Shown one piece after another: positions 25,311-33,184 of a DNA stretch of 64,000 nucleotides. The translations under genes were made by a program, and so were the position numbers. Location of the stretch: positions 17,303 to 81,302 of the forward strand of contig JAWVCW010000033.1 of assembly GCA_033857955.1 (NCBI GenBank), written 5' to 3'. A model generated the notes under the pieces. The model worked only from the letters and a program-made list of their open reading frames with translations, was not told the origin of the DNA and ran no database searches. The stretch's first letter is position 1; every line of letters begins with the position of its first letter. The DNA is from Gaiellasilicea sp033857955 (lineage in GTDB: Bacteria; Actinomycetota; Thermoleophilia; Gaiellales; Gaiellaceae).

Positions 25311-26347
25311 GTGGTCGAGGATCGGAGCTCCTTCCGGACGGCGGGCGCGACTTCGGTTGCGAAGAGCTCGATCGCGCGCAGCACCTGCTCGTGAGGCAGC
25401 GTGCCGACGCTGATCTGCGCGAGGAACCGCTGATGACCGAAGAGCTCGTGCTGGTAGAGGATCTTCTCGATCACGTCCTGGGGGCTGCCGACGACGAGTG
25501 CGCCGCGGAGCGTCCGCAGCGCGTCGAAGTCCTGACGCGTCATCTCCGACCAGCCGCGCTCCTTGCCGATCGCGTTCATCATCGCCGCGTACGCGGGGAA
25601 GAACTCCTCCGCTGCTCGCTCCGACGTCTCCGCGACGTAGGCGTGCGAGTTGATGCTGACCGGCGGCAGCGGGTCGTACCCCGTCTCCGCGGCGGCCCGG
25701 CGGTGCAGCTCGACGAACGGCACGAAGCGCTCGGGCTTGCCGCCGATGATCGCAAGCGCCATCGGCAGGCCGAGCCTCCCCGCTCGGATCGCCGACTCGG
25801 GGTTGCCGCCGACCGCCACCCAGACCGGCAGCTGCTCCTGCAGCGGCCGCGGGTACACGCCCAGGTCGTCGATCGCCGCGCGGTGCGTTCCCGACCACTG
25901 CACGCGCTCGGACTCGCGCAGCCGGAGCAGGAGCGCGAGGTTCTCGACGAAGAGCTCGTCGTAGTCGGCGAGGTCGAAGCCGAAGAGCGGGAACGACTCG
26001 ATGAACGAGCCGCGACCGGCCATGATCTCGGCGCGCCCGCCGGAGAGCAGGTCTACGGTCGCGAAGTCCTGGAAGACACGGACCGGGTCGTCCGAGCTGA
26101 GCACCGTCACGGCGCTCGTCAGCCGGATCCGCTCGGTGCGGACGGCCGCGGCGCCGAGGACGACGGCGGGGGAGGAGACCGCGAAATCAGGGCGGTGGTG
26201 CTCCCCGACGCCGAAGACGTCGAGTCCGAGCCGGTCGGCGAGCTCGATCTCCTCCATCAGGTCGCGGAGCCGCTGCGCGGGGTCAACGGTCTGCCCGCTC
26301 GACGGATCCGGCCGCAGCTCGGCGAAGGTGTAGACGCCCAACTCCAT
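25307..26347 (-). CDS. LLM-class flavin-dependent oxidoreductase (luciferase-like)
   Basis: 346 residues, single luciferase-like TIM barrel. Family blocks: LADRLGLDVFGVGEHHRPDF, RIRLTSAVTVLSSDDPVRVF, DLLSGGRAEIMAGRGSFIESFPLFG and a late region LPVWVAVGGNPESAIRAGRLG. Such enzymes use FMNH2 or F420. Its close coupling to a double VOC gene suggests a small oxidative catabolic unit. The 14-base gap to the divergent gene at 26362 holds both starts, leaving little room for regulation. Confidence 0.9.
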   Translation of the reverse strand: MELGVYTFAELRPDPSSGQTVDPAQRLRDLMEEIELADRLGLDVFGVGEHHRPDFAVSSPAVVLGAAAVRTERIRLTSAVTVLSSDDPVRVFQDFATVDLLSGGRAEIMAGRGSFIESFPLFGFDLADYDELFVENLALLLRLRESERVQWSGTHRAAIDDLGVYPRPLQEQLPVWVAVGGNPESAIRAGRLGLPMALAIIGGKPERFVPFVELHRRAAAETGYDPLPPVSINSHAYVAETSERAAEEFFPAYAAMMNAIGKERGWSEMTRQDFDALRTLRGALVVGSPQDVIEKILYQHELFGHQRFLAQISVGTLPHEQVLRAIELFATEVAPAVRKELRSSTT

Positions 26348-26361
26348 CCGGGGACGGTAAC

Positions 26362-27261
26362 GTGAGCGGTGTGGCGCTGGAGTACGAGGTCGTCACCGTG
26401 AACCGCGCCGGGATCGAGCGCGTGCAGCCGCTCGTCCTGGCGAGCGAGCCCCAGCCCGGGATACTGGTGACACTGGACGGCCGCGACTGGCTCGTGGACG
26501 CGGTCGAGGAGGGCGACACGACCCGCATCGTCGCGAAACCCGCCCGCTACCGCTTGCGCCTCCGCCACACGGACGGGCGCGAGGAGCTGGGTGCGCTCAG
26601 GCGCATGCGGCCGGGCAGTCCGCGGCTAGGCCACTCGTTCACGACGATCGAGGACGGGGTCCCGGTCAGCTGGGAGGTCATGGAGGAGGCGTTCGCCCAC
26701 GACGACCAGGGCGAGCCGTTCCTCGACCTGGTCGCGGAGCGGGACTACGCCGAGGCCGAGGGCGACCTACCCGATCACGAGCTCGAGCACGCGCTCGCTC
26801 GCTCCGCCGAGGTTCCGGACGCCGCCCGGGAGTGGATCGACGAGGCGGCACGCTCCGGATTGTCGATCGAGCTCGTCGCGCTCGAGCCGGATGAGGCCCC
26901 GGACTGGGAGGAGGCCCGCCGCTACATCGACGCCCTCAGTCTCGACACGATCGGGGACGACCTGCTCGAGCTGTGCGGCGTCGACACGTGGAGCGGCCAC
27001 GAGGAGACGTGGCTCGAGACCGTCCAGGAGCGCCTCGTCGCGGATCTGGAGAGCTTCAGCGCGGACGTTGACGGGGACCACGACGAGATCGAGGAGTGGG
27101 ACTTCCACAACGGCCGCGTCTTCGCCTCCGTCGGCTCCGTCGCCGATGAGTCCGACCCCGACCGGGGGCATGGCTGGATGTGCCGCCTGCTCGACGCCGG
27201 GGCGCTCGGCGCCGCGGGCTTCGCTCGCGTGCGAAAGCCGGAGCTCGAGGGGCTCGACTAG
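26362..27261 (+). CDS. Acidic protein of unknown function
   Basis: 299 residues from GTG 26362. The first 80 residues look beta-rich (LEYEVVTVNRAGIERVQPL, then ILVTLDGRDWLVDAVEEG), and the rest is very rich in Asp and Glu (for example DEAPDWEEARRYID and DVDGDHDEIEEWDFHN). There are no membrane segments or signal peptide. I recognise no family. Codon use matches neighbours and the frame fills the gap between two well-defined genes, ending in a 4-base overlap with the convergent CNB reductase gene. Confidence 0.75.
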   Translation: MSGVALEYEVVTVNRAGIERVQPLVLASEPQPGILVTLDGRDWLVDAVEEGDTTRIVAKPARYRLRLRHTDGREELGALRRMRPGSPRLGHSFTTIEDGVPVSWEVMEEAFAHDDQGEPFLDLVAERDYAEAEGDLPDHELEHALARSAEVPDAAREWIDEAARSGLSIELVALEPDEAPDWEEARRYIDALSLDTIGDDLLELCGVDTWSGHEETWLETVQERLVADLESFSADVDGDHDEIEEWDFHNGRVFASVGSVADESDPDRGHGWMCRLLDAGALGAAGFARVRKPELEGLD

Positions 27262-28916
27262 CCGGATCGCTCGGCGAGGTACCGGTGCACGAACTGCACC
27301 GCCATCGCGCCCTCACCGACAGCTGCCGCCACTCGCTTGACCGAGCCGGAGCGCACGTCGCCCGCGGCGAAGACGCCGCGCCGGCTCGTCTCGAGGAGAA
27401 ACGGGTCGCGGCCGCCTGCGCGGAGCGCACCGTCCAGGTCGCGCCCCGTGAGGACGAAGCCGTGCCGGTCGAGAGCAAGCGCCTCTGCGAGCCAGCTCGT
27501 GCACGGCTCGGCGCCGACGAAGACGAACAGCGCGTCTGCCTCGAGCGTGCGTCGCTCGCCTGTGTGGGTGTCCTCGACGACAACGCCCTCGAGCTCCGTA
27601 TCGCCCACGAGCTCACGAACCTCGGTGTGCAACAGGACGTCGACCCGCTTCGCCCGCCCGATCCGGTCGACGAGGTAGCGCGACATGTTCTCGCCAAGGT
27701 CCTCCTCCCGGGCCACGAGCCACACGCGGGCCGCGTACTCGGCGAAGAAGACTGTCGCCTGGCCGGCGGAGTTGCCGCCGCCGACGACGACGACCGGCCG
27801 GTTCAGGCAGAGCGGGAGCTCCATCAGCGTTGCTGCGTAGTAGATCCCGCCTCCCTCCAGCTCCTCGAGGCGCGGGACGTCGAGCTTGCGGTAGCGGGCG
27901 CCGGTTGCCAGCACGACGGCGCGAGCCTCGAGGACGTCGCCGTCGGCCAGTCGAACGACCGTGCGGTCCCCGTCTTCGAACGCGATCGAGGCTGCCTCGC
28001 CGGGCACGAGGATGGTCGCCCCGAACTTTCGCGCCTGCAGTGCCGCGCGCTCTGCGAGATCGCCGCCTGAGATCCCCTCCGGGAAGCCAAGGTAGTTCTC
28101 GATCCGCGAGGAGGTCGCGGCCTGGCCACCGGTTGCGACGGCGTCGACGGTGACGGTGCGGAGCCCTTCGGAGGCGCCGTAGACCGATGCCGCCAGGCCT
28201 GCCGGCCCGGCGCCGACCACGAGCAGATCGACCGAGGGCTCGACGTGCTGCACCGGTCGGAGCCCGAGCGCGGCTGCGAGCTCCGCGGTGCTGGGGTTGC
28301 GGAGCACGACCTCGCTGCGGCAGATCACGATCGGCGTCTCCTCGGGTGCCACGCCGAGCGCCACGAGGACGCGCTCGGCGTGCTCGTCGTGCTCGAGGTC
28401 GATCCACTCGTGCGGCACGCGGTTCCGCGCCAGGAAGTCTCGTAGGCGCCGCGCGTCCGGGGAGTGGCTCGACCCGATCAGCTTGTTGCCGACGCCGAGC
28501 TCGATCAGGAGCGTGCGGCGGAGCAGGTAGGCGCGGAGAACGAGGTCGCCCAGCACGGGATCGTCGGCGATCGCCTGCCGGAGAGCCGCCGGCGCCACGG
28601 CGAGCACCACGCCCGGTTGTCGTGCGACCGCCGTGAAGAGCGGGCCGCCCCCGGTGATCACGTTCAGGTCGCCGAGGAAGCGGCCGGGGCCGTGGACCGC
28701 GAGCCGCCGCTCCTCGCCTGCGAACTCCTCGAAGGTCTCGACGAGCCCGTCGAGGACGACGATGAAGTCGTACGACGGGTCGCCCTCGCGGAAGAGCACG
28801 TCGCCGTCGGCGACAGCGCGACGCTCGCCGCGCCTCTCGAGCGTGTGGATCTGCTGCTCGCTCAGTCGCGGGAAAGCCCCGTTCACGTCCGGCGTCTCGA
28901 CGAGCTCTGCGCTCAC
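27258..28916 (-). CDS. Cyclic-nucleotide-binding domain / thioredoxin-reductase-like flavoprotein
   Basis: 552 residues in three parts. Residues 18-130 form a CNB (Crp-like) sensor domain (VLFREGDPSYDFIVVLDG, GRFLGDLNVI). Residues 143-218 resemble a glutaredoxin-like fold (SHSPDARRLRDFLARNRVPHE...TPIVICRSEVVLRNPS) without a CxxC. From 230 on is a TrxR-type FAD/NADPH module (VVGAGPAGLAAS; VVVGGGNSAGQATVF; GVFAAGDVR). The redox CxxC expected near 361-364 reads AATL, so it cannot act as a standard thioredoxin reductase. Confidence 0.88.
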   Translation of the reverse strand: MSAELVETPDVNGAFPRLSEQQIHTLERRGERRAVADGDVLFREGDPSYDFIVVLDGLVETFEEFAGEERRLAVHGPGRFLGDLNVITGGGPLFTAVARQPGVVLAVAPAALRQAIADDPVLGDLVLRAYLLRRTLLIELGVGNKLIGSSHSPDARRLRDFLARNRVPHEWIDLEHDEHAERVLVALGVAPEETPIVICRSEVVLRNPSTAELAAALGLRPVQHVEPSVDLLVVGAGPAGLAASVYGASEGLRTVTVDAVATGGQAATSSRIENYLGFPEGISGGDLAERAALQARKFGATILVPGEAASIAFEDGDRTVVRLADGDVLEARAVVLATGARYRKLDVPRLEELEGGGIYYAATLMELPLCLNRPVVVVGGGNSAGQATVFFAEYAARVWLVAREEDLGENMSRYLVDRIGRAKRVDVLLHTEVRELVGDTELEGVVVEDTHTGERRTLEADALFVFVGAEPCTSWLAEALALDRHGFVLTGRDLDGALRAGGRDPFLLETSRRGVFAAGDVRSGSVKRVAAAVGEGAMAVQFVHRYLAERSG

Positions 28917-28929
28917 AGGGTGAGCTCTC

Positions 28930-29460
28930 CTAGTTCAGGGAGGGGTCGGGCGGCATGAGCGAGAGCAGTGCGTACGGTCCGCCCTGGCGGCGGAGCACGG
29001 CGCTCCAGAGTCCGTCGGGATCGTCGCTGAAGAGGTCGTCCGGCTCGGCGGGGAGGACGAGCCACGATTCCTCCTCGAGCTCGGCCTCGAGCTGGCCCGC
29101 GCTCCAGCCCGCGTAGCCGACGAAGACCCGACCGCGCCGCACGGGCACGTCGGGCTCCTGCACGAACCCGACCGCGCCGAAGAGCAGCTCCGACGCGTCG
29201 TCGGGATCGTCCAGCTCGGCGACCGCGAGCACGGACTCCAGCGCGACCGGCCCGCCGACGTAGACCGGGTCCTCCTCACCTGTGATCGGCGCGAGCTCCG
29301 GCAACGCCTCGCCGACGGGGGTGTCGGTCGGCCTGTTGAGGACGAGTCCCATCGCACCCTCCTCGCCGTGCTCCGCGACGAAAACCACGGTCCGGTGGAA
29401 GTTCGGATCGTTGAGGATCGGTGCGGCGACCAGCAACTGCCCGCGCAGGGTCTCGCTCAT
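28930..29460 (-). CDS. yqgE: YqgE/AlgH family protein (UPF0301)
   Basis: 176 residues starting at ATG 29460 (MSETLRGQLLVAAPIL). Family features: DPNFHRTVVFVAEHGEEGAMG, LVLNRPTDTPVG, VYVGGPVALES and VFVGYAGWSAGQLEAEL. An upstream in-frame start at 29541 would add 27 residues without family similarity and run through the hairpin at 29490-29521, so the internal Met is chosen. The molecular function of YqgE is not settled. Confidence 0.92.
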   Translation of the reverse strand: MSETLRGQLLVAAPILNDPNFHRTVVFVAEHGEEGAMGLVLNRPTDTPVGEALPELAPITGEEDPVYVGGPVALESVLAVAELDDPDDASELLFGAVGFVQEPDVPVRRGRVFVGYAGWSAGQLEAELEEESWLVLPAEPDDLFSDDPDGLWSAVLRRQGGPYALLSLMPPDPSLN

Positions 29461-29489
29461 GCTGGCACCGTAGTGGATGCCGGGCGCAG

Positions 29490-29521
29490 GAGAGGGAGCG
29501 CCGCGTACGGCGCTCCCTCTC
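29490..29521 (-). terminator. Strong hairpin after the histidine kinase gene
   Basis: Perfect 14-base inverted repeat (GAGAGGGAGCGCCG and its complement) with a CGTA loop, 59 bases beyond the kinase stop and 29 bases before the YqgE start. No T-run follows on the minus strand, so it is a terminator-like or 5'-UTR structure rather than a textbook intrinsic terminator. Confidence 0.5.
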
Positions 29522-29580
29522 GGCGTCCTGCGGTGGTTCAAACACGTAGGACGGCGAGCCGAGTGTTTAGTTAGAGAAAA

Positions 29581-31815
29581 CTACGGTGCAGTCATCAAGT
29601 CGCGCACCTTCTCGGTCAACTCCGAGAACGTGAACGGCTTGCTGAGGAACGAGGTTGCGGGCGGCAGAGCGCCGCTCAGCTCGTCCTCGACGTAGCCCGA
29701 CATGTAGACGATCCTCAGGCCGGGCTGCTCCGCGCGCAACCGTTCGGCCAGCTCGCGCCCGCCCACGTTCGGCATCGTCAGATCGGTGAGCAGCAAGTCA
29801 ATCGTGCTACGCCCGGCGATCTCGATCGCCGCCTCGCCGTCCTGCGCGACGAGCACTTCGTAGCCCTCCCCCTCGAGCACCTGCCGCACGAGCCGCCGGA
29901 CGACCTCCTCGTCCTCGACGACGAGCACGCGCTTGGCTTCCTGCGACGGGGGTCGGGCGAGCTCGATCGGAGCAGGGGGCGCAGGCTCGGGACGATGCGG
30001 TCGCGCATCGTCGACCCGGCGGAGGTAGATCGTGAACGCCGAGCCGACGCCGATCTCGCTGTCGACCTCCAGATAGCCGCCGCTCTGCTTGACGATGCCG
30101 TAGACCGTCGCCAGGCCGAGTCCGGTGCCCTTGCCGGGTTCCTTGGTCGTGAAGAACGGCTCGAAGATCTGTCCGAGCGTCTCCTCGTCGATCCCCTCGC
30201 CGGCGTCGCGCACTGTCAGCGTGACGTACCGGCCGGGCTCGATCGAGCCATCGCCGATCTCATCCACGTCCACATTCGCCGTCTGGATCGTGAGATTTCC
30301 GCCGCCAGGCATTGCGTCGCGCGCATTCACGACGAGGTTCATCACCACCTGGTGGAGCTGGCCCGGATCAGCCTCGATCGGACCGAGGGCGGGGTCGAGC
30401 CGCGTCGTCAGGATCACGTCCTCGCCGATAAGCGGCTTCAGCATCGACTGCATCTCGACGACGATGCCGTTCAGGTTCAGGAGCTCGGGTGTCAGGACCT
30501 GCTTGCGGCTGAATGCGAGGAGCTGGCGCGTGAGCTTGGCCGCTCGGTCGGTCGCCTTCCTGATCTCGTCGAGGTCCGACCGGAGCGGCGAGCCGTCGTC
30601 GGCATGCTCGAGCGCGAAGGCGGTGTAGCCGCCGATCGCGGTGAGCATGTTGTTGAAATCGTGGGCGACGCCGCCCGCGAGGCGGCCGATCGCCTCGAGT
30701 TTCTGGCTCTGAAGCAGCTGCTCCTCGAGTTGCTTGCGGTCGGTGACATCCTCGGCCATGGCAATCGCGAAGTCCGGCTTGCCGTCGGCGTCACGTACGA
30801 GCGCCACGGCGAAACGGGTCACGACGGTGCGACCGTCCTTCGTCACGAAGCGGGCCTCGCGGCGGTACTCGTCCCGATCGCCGCGAGCCAGCTCCCCAAA
30901 GAGCTGGGCAGACTCTGCGCTGTCGTCCGGATGGCTGATCGAGTCCTTGTGCATCAGCCCCACCTCGTCCTGCTCGTACCCGAACAGGGACAGCGCGGAC
31001 CGGTTCGCGATCATGACCGCTCCGTCGATGCCGAAGAGGAACGTCGCCGTCGGCGCCGATTCGAACATCGTCCTGAAGCGTTCCTCGGTCTCGCGCAGCT
31101 GCGACGTGGTCGAGAGTGAGCGGTGTGCGAGCGCGAGCGGGGCGATGACCGCGGGAATGAGCCAGGGGTTGACGATGGCGAACGCGCCGACGGCGAGGCC
31201 GAGGGCGGCGATCACGAACTCGGTCCCGAGGCCGGACACCGAGAAGAGCCCGCTCTCGCGCATGCTGTGCCCGCGAGCGAGCTGCAGCATGACGGCGAGC
31301 AGGACGTGGTTGACGACGACGAGGGTGCCGGCCGCAGCCAGGCCGGAAAGGGCGAAGCCGAGGTCGCTGTCTTGGCCGATCGCCTCGACGACGAGCCACG
31401 CTGTGAGACCGCTCAGCATCAAGTTCGCGACGTTGAACGTCTGGATGTACCACGGGTAGGGGTCGCGAATTCCGAGCGGGAGGTACAGCGCGACCACGAG
31501 CGCGACGACGAGGAGCGGCGGTAGGACGAGCGCTCCGGCGACCACGAAGGCAGGCGCAGCGTGGAGGCTGTGGTTCCGGCCGACGGGGACGCGAAACAGC
31601 GGCGCGGCAGCCGCGAGCGGAAGCAGAACGACGAATGCCAACCACTCGGCTCTCGTCGGCGCATCGGCTGCGACCGCGAGGGCAGCCGCGACCAGGGCGG
31701 CCAGGGCAACGACGGCGGCGTATGCGGACGCCGACCTCGGCAGCCGGTGAACTCGCCTGGACTGCCACCCGGCCTGTCCAGCTACCACTCCTTGAACGCT
31801 CATTTGCTGCCGCAC
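29581..31815 (-). CDS. Membrane-bound hybrid sensor histidine kinase
   Basis: 744 residues. About 30-230 hold seven or so hydrophobic segments, then a PAS domain (about 243-360), a HisKA domain with the phospho-acceptor His385 (GGVAHDFNNM), a HATPase_c domain (NARDAMPGGG, DAGEGIDEE, GTGLGLATVYG) and a C-terminal receiver (about 629-744) with Asp678 (LLTDLTMP) and Lys in LSKPF. It resembles PAS-hybrid kinases with an NtrB-like HDFNN box. GTG 31815 is used; ATG 31803 is equally possible. No separate response regulator is adjacent. Confidence 0.92.
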   Translation of the reverse strand: MRQQMSVQGVVAGQAGWQSRRVHRLPRSASAYAAVVALAALVAAALAVAADAPTRAEWLAFVVLLPLAAAAPLFRVPVGRNHSLHAAPAFVVAGALVLPPLLVVALVVALYLPLGIRDPYPWYIQTFNVANLMLSGLTAWLVVEAIGQDSDLGFALSGLAAAGTLVVVNHVLLAVMLQLARGHSMRESGLFSVSGLGTEFVIAALGLAVGAFAIVNPWLIPAVIAPLALAHRSLSTTSQLRETEERFRTMFESAPTATFLFGIDGAVMIANRSALSLFGYEQDEVGLMHKDSISHPDDSAESAQLFGELARGDRDEYRREARFVTKDGRTVVTRFAVALVRDADGKPDFAIAMAEDVTDRKQLEEQLLQSQKLEAIGRLAGGVAHDFNNMLTAIGGYTAFALEHADDGSPLRSDLDEIRKATDRAAKLTRQLLAFSRKQVLTPELLNLNGIVVEMQSMLKPLIGEDVILTTRLDPALGPIEADPGQLHQVVMNLVVNARDAMPGGGNLTIQTANVDVDEIGDGSIEPGRYVTLTVRDAGEGIDEETLGQIFEPFFTTKEPGKGTGLGLATVYGIVKQSGGYLEVDSEIGVGSAFTIYLRRVDDARPHRPEPAPPAPIELARPPSQEAKRVLVVEDEEVVRRLVRQVLEGEGYEVLVAQDGEAAIEIAGRSTIDLLLTDLTMPNVGGRELAERLRAEQPGLRIVYMSGYVEDELSGALPPATSFLSKPFTFSELTEKVRDLMTAP

Positions 31816-31882
31816 CTTGTCAAAATAACCGTGCGCCCACGTCCGCGGTGGGCTTCACCTGACAATCGGCAGCACGAAAGAG

Positions 31883-31912
31883 GCGCCGGTACCCCAGATG
31901 GGTTACCGGCGC
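31883..31912 (-). terminator. Hairpin terminator candidate downstream of the repeat-peptide gene
   Basis: Thirteen-base arms with one mismatch (GCGCCGGTACCCC against GCGCCGGTAACCC) and an AGAT loop, 60 bases past the stop of the secreted repeat gene and before the kinase start. On the minus strand the stem is followed by a pyrimidine-rich CTCTTTC. It would separate the repeat gene from the kinase gene as its own unit. Confidence 0.6.
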
Positions 31913-31972
31913 GTCCTCCGAATCGGGGATCGCGTCTCCCCCAAATGGGAACGCGACCCGAGCGGTCCAGTG

Positions 31973-32290
31973 CTAACGGATCGCGCTGGGCCTGAACCTC
32001 GACGACCAGTCGGCAGTCGGCTTTGCCTTGCCCGACGACCAGTCGGCGTTCGGCTTCGTCTTGCCGGACGACCAGTCGGCGTTCGGCTTGGTCTTGCTGG
32101 ACGACCAGTCGGCGTTCGGCTTGGTCTTGCTGGACGACCAGTCCGCGTTCGGCTTGGTCTTTCCCGATGACCAGTCCGCGGCGAGGCCGGTGCCGGGTAC
32201 GGCGACGGCAAACGCGAACGTGGCTGCGCAGAGCACAATGCGGACGCGCTTCGACGGCGTCCGCAGATCGTTGTTCCCCATGTGTCCCAT
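31973..32290 (-). CDS. Small secreted tandem-repeat protein (ADWSSxKTKPN repeats)
   Basis: 105 residues from ATG 32290 (ATG 32281 is equally likely: AAGGGA lies nine bases before it). Basic start, hydrophobic segment (VRIVLCAATFAFAVAVPG) and small residues GLA-A form a signal peptide with cleavage near 37/38. The mature part is five full copies of an 11-residue unit, ADWSS(S/G)K(T/A)KP(N/T), and a sixth start ADWSSRFRP. It is cationic and tryptophan-rich. I know no such family. The frame is preferred over others through the same repeats because only it has a signal peptide, a ribosome-binding site and a downstream hairpin. Confidence 0.7.
   Translation of the reverse strand: MGHMGNNDLRTPSKRVRIVLCAATFAFAVAVPGTGLAADWSSGKTKPNADWSSSKTKPNADWSSSKTKPNADWSSGKTKPNADWSSGKAKPTADWSSRFRPSAIR
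32004..32201 (-). repeat. 33-bp tandem coding repeats, six units
   Basis: The motif GACCAGTC recurs at 32004, 32037, 32070, 32103, 32136 and 32169, exactly 33 bases apart, with nearly identical intervening sequence in the three central units. Being a multiple of three, the unit keeps the reading frame. Low divergence at silent sites points to recent slippage or unequal exchange. Confidence 0.95.
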
Positions 32291-32459
32291 CCCTTGCTAT
32301 CGATGTTGCGCCGTACACCCCTGCACGACGCTGACCTCACCAGGATTGACGAAAGTCGACAGAACCTGAATCCTCGAAAGCGCGTTCTGGGGGTCACCCG
32401 AACGGCCGGAGGGGGATCCCCGATTCTGCGTATGCCGGCGGGCGCTCGGGTACCGAGCG
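32291..32459. other. Intergenic region between repeat-peptide gene and trpA
   Basis: 169 bases. It must hold the promoter of the repeat gene (minus strand), though I see no clear -35/-10 pair. It contains a GGGGATCCCC palindrome near 32412 and the trpA hairpin at its right end. Confidence 0.4.
32443..32459 (-). terminator. Hairpin immediately after trpA
   Basis: CGCTCGG and CCGAGCG arms with a 3-base loop directly abut the trpA stop codon (32460-32462). There is no T-run after it on the minus strand; termination is plausible but not textbook. Confidence 0.45.
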
Positions 32460-33179
32460 TTAGGCCGCGTCGAGCGCGTTTCGCAGCGAGCGCACGTAGT
32501 CGCGCAGCACGCGCGGGCCGCCCTCGGCCGCCTCGAGCGCGCGGGAGCCCACGACCACGCCGTCCGTCAGTTCGGCCGCAGCGCGCGCGTCGTCGGGCGT
32601 CGAGATCCCGAAGCCCGCGTACAGCGGCACGTCCCCAGCCACCGCTCGAGTGCGCTCGGCCAGGCCTGCCAGCGCATTCGAAAGACCGGTGCGCGCGCCC
32701 GTGGTTCCCGTCACCGTAACGAGGTAGAGCCAGCCGTCCGTTCGCTCGGCAGCGAGCCGGATCCGCTCGTCGGTGGAGGTCGGCGCGACGAGCTGGACGC
32801 GACGCAGTTCCGGCTTCTCATCGGCAGGGAGGTCGGCGATGATCAGACTCGTCGCGCCGGCCGCCTGCGCGTCTGTCGCGAGGCGTTCCCAGCCGTACGC
32901 CTCGAGCAGCGAAGAGTACGTCATGGGTACGAGCGGCACATCGACGCGCTCGCGCACGGCGGCGAGGCACTCGAGGCACGCCTTCGTCCGCATTCCCTGG
33001 GCGAGCGCCTTCTCGGCGGCCCGCCGGACCACCGGCCCGTCCGCGAGGGGGTCGGAGAACGGGAAGCCGAGCTCGACGAGATCGGCGCCGCCCTCGACCG
33101 CCGCCTCGGCGAGCTCCGGCGTGTCCGGCCCGCACATCAGATAGATCGCGAGGGTTTTCTGCTGGGCGGCAGAACTCAT
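32460..33179 (-). CDS. trpA: Tryptophan synthase alpha subunit (short form)
   Basis: 239 residues. Catalytic Glu36 (LVELGFPFSDP) and Asp47 (ADGP) are present, as are GATSLIIADLP, and GFGISTPDDA near the C-terminus. The N-terminal helix of about 20 residues normally preceding the first strand is missing: the protein starts MSSAAQQKTLAIYLMCGP. The frame stays open upstream to 33542, but that extension runs antisense through the channel-like gene and has no TrpA similarity. The start lies five bases from the divergent start at 33185. It converts indole-3-glycerol phosphate to indole for TrpB. Confidence 0.93.
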   Translation of the reverse strand: MSSAAQQKTLAIYLMCGPDTPELAEAAVEGGADLVELGFPFSDPLADGPVVRRAAEKALAQGMRTKACLECLAAVRERVDVPLVPMTYSSLLEAYGWERLATDAQAAGATSLIIADLPADEKPELRRVQLVAPTSTDERIRLAAERTDGWLYLVTVTGTTGARTGLSNALAGLAERTRAVAGDVPLYAGFGISTPDDARAAAELTDGVVVGSRALEAAEGGPRVLRDYVRSLRNALDAA

Positions 33180-33184
33180 CGACG

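Noticed and set aside
25311..25898. Long N-terminal extension of the VOC protein
   Set aside because: It is a shifted reading of the LLM oxidoreductase gene; only the last few codons (ILDHV) look like real VOC sequence.
32004..32201. CRISPR array
   Set aside because: The 33-bp units are directly contiguous with no unique spacers and are coding; no cas genes are present.
32023..32369. Plus-strand frames through the 33-bp repeats (QSAFGLVLLDD-type translation)
   Set aside because: The repeat length is a multiple of three, so several frames stay open; only the minus frame has a signal peptide, ribosome-binding site and downstream hairpin.
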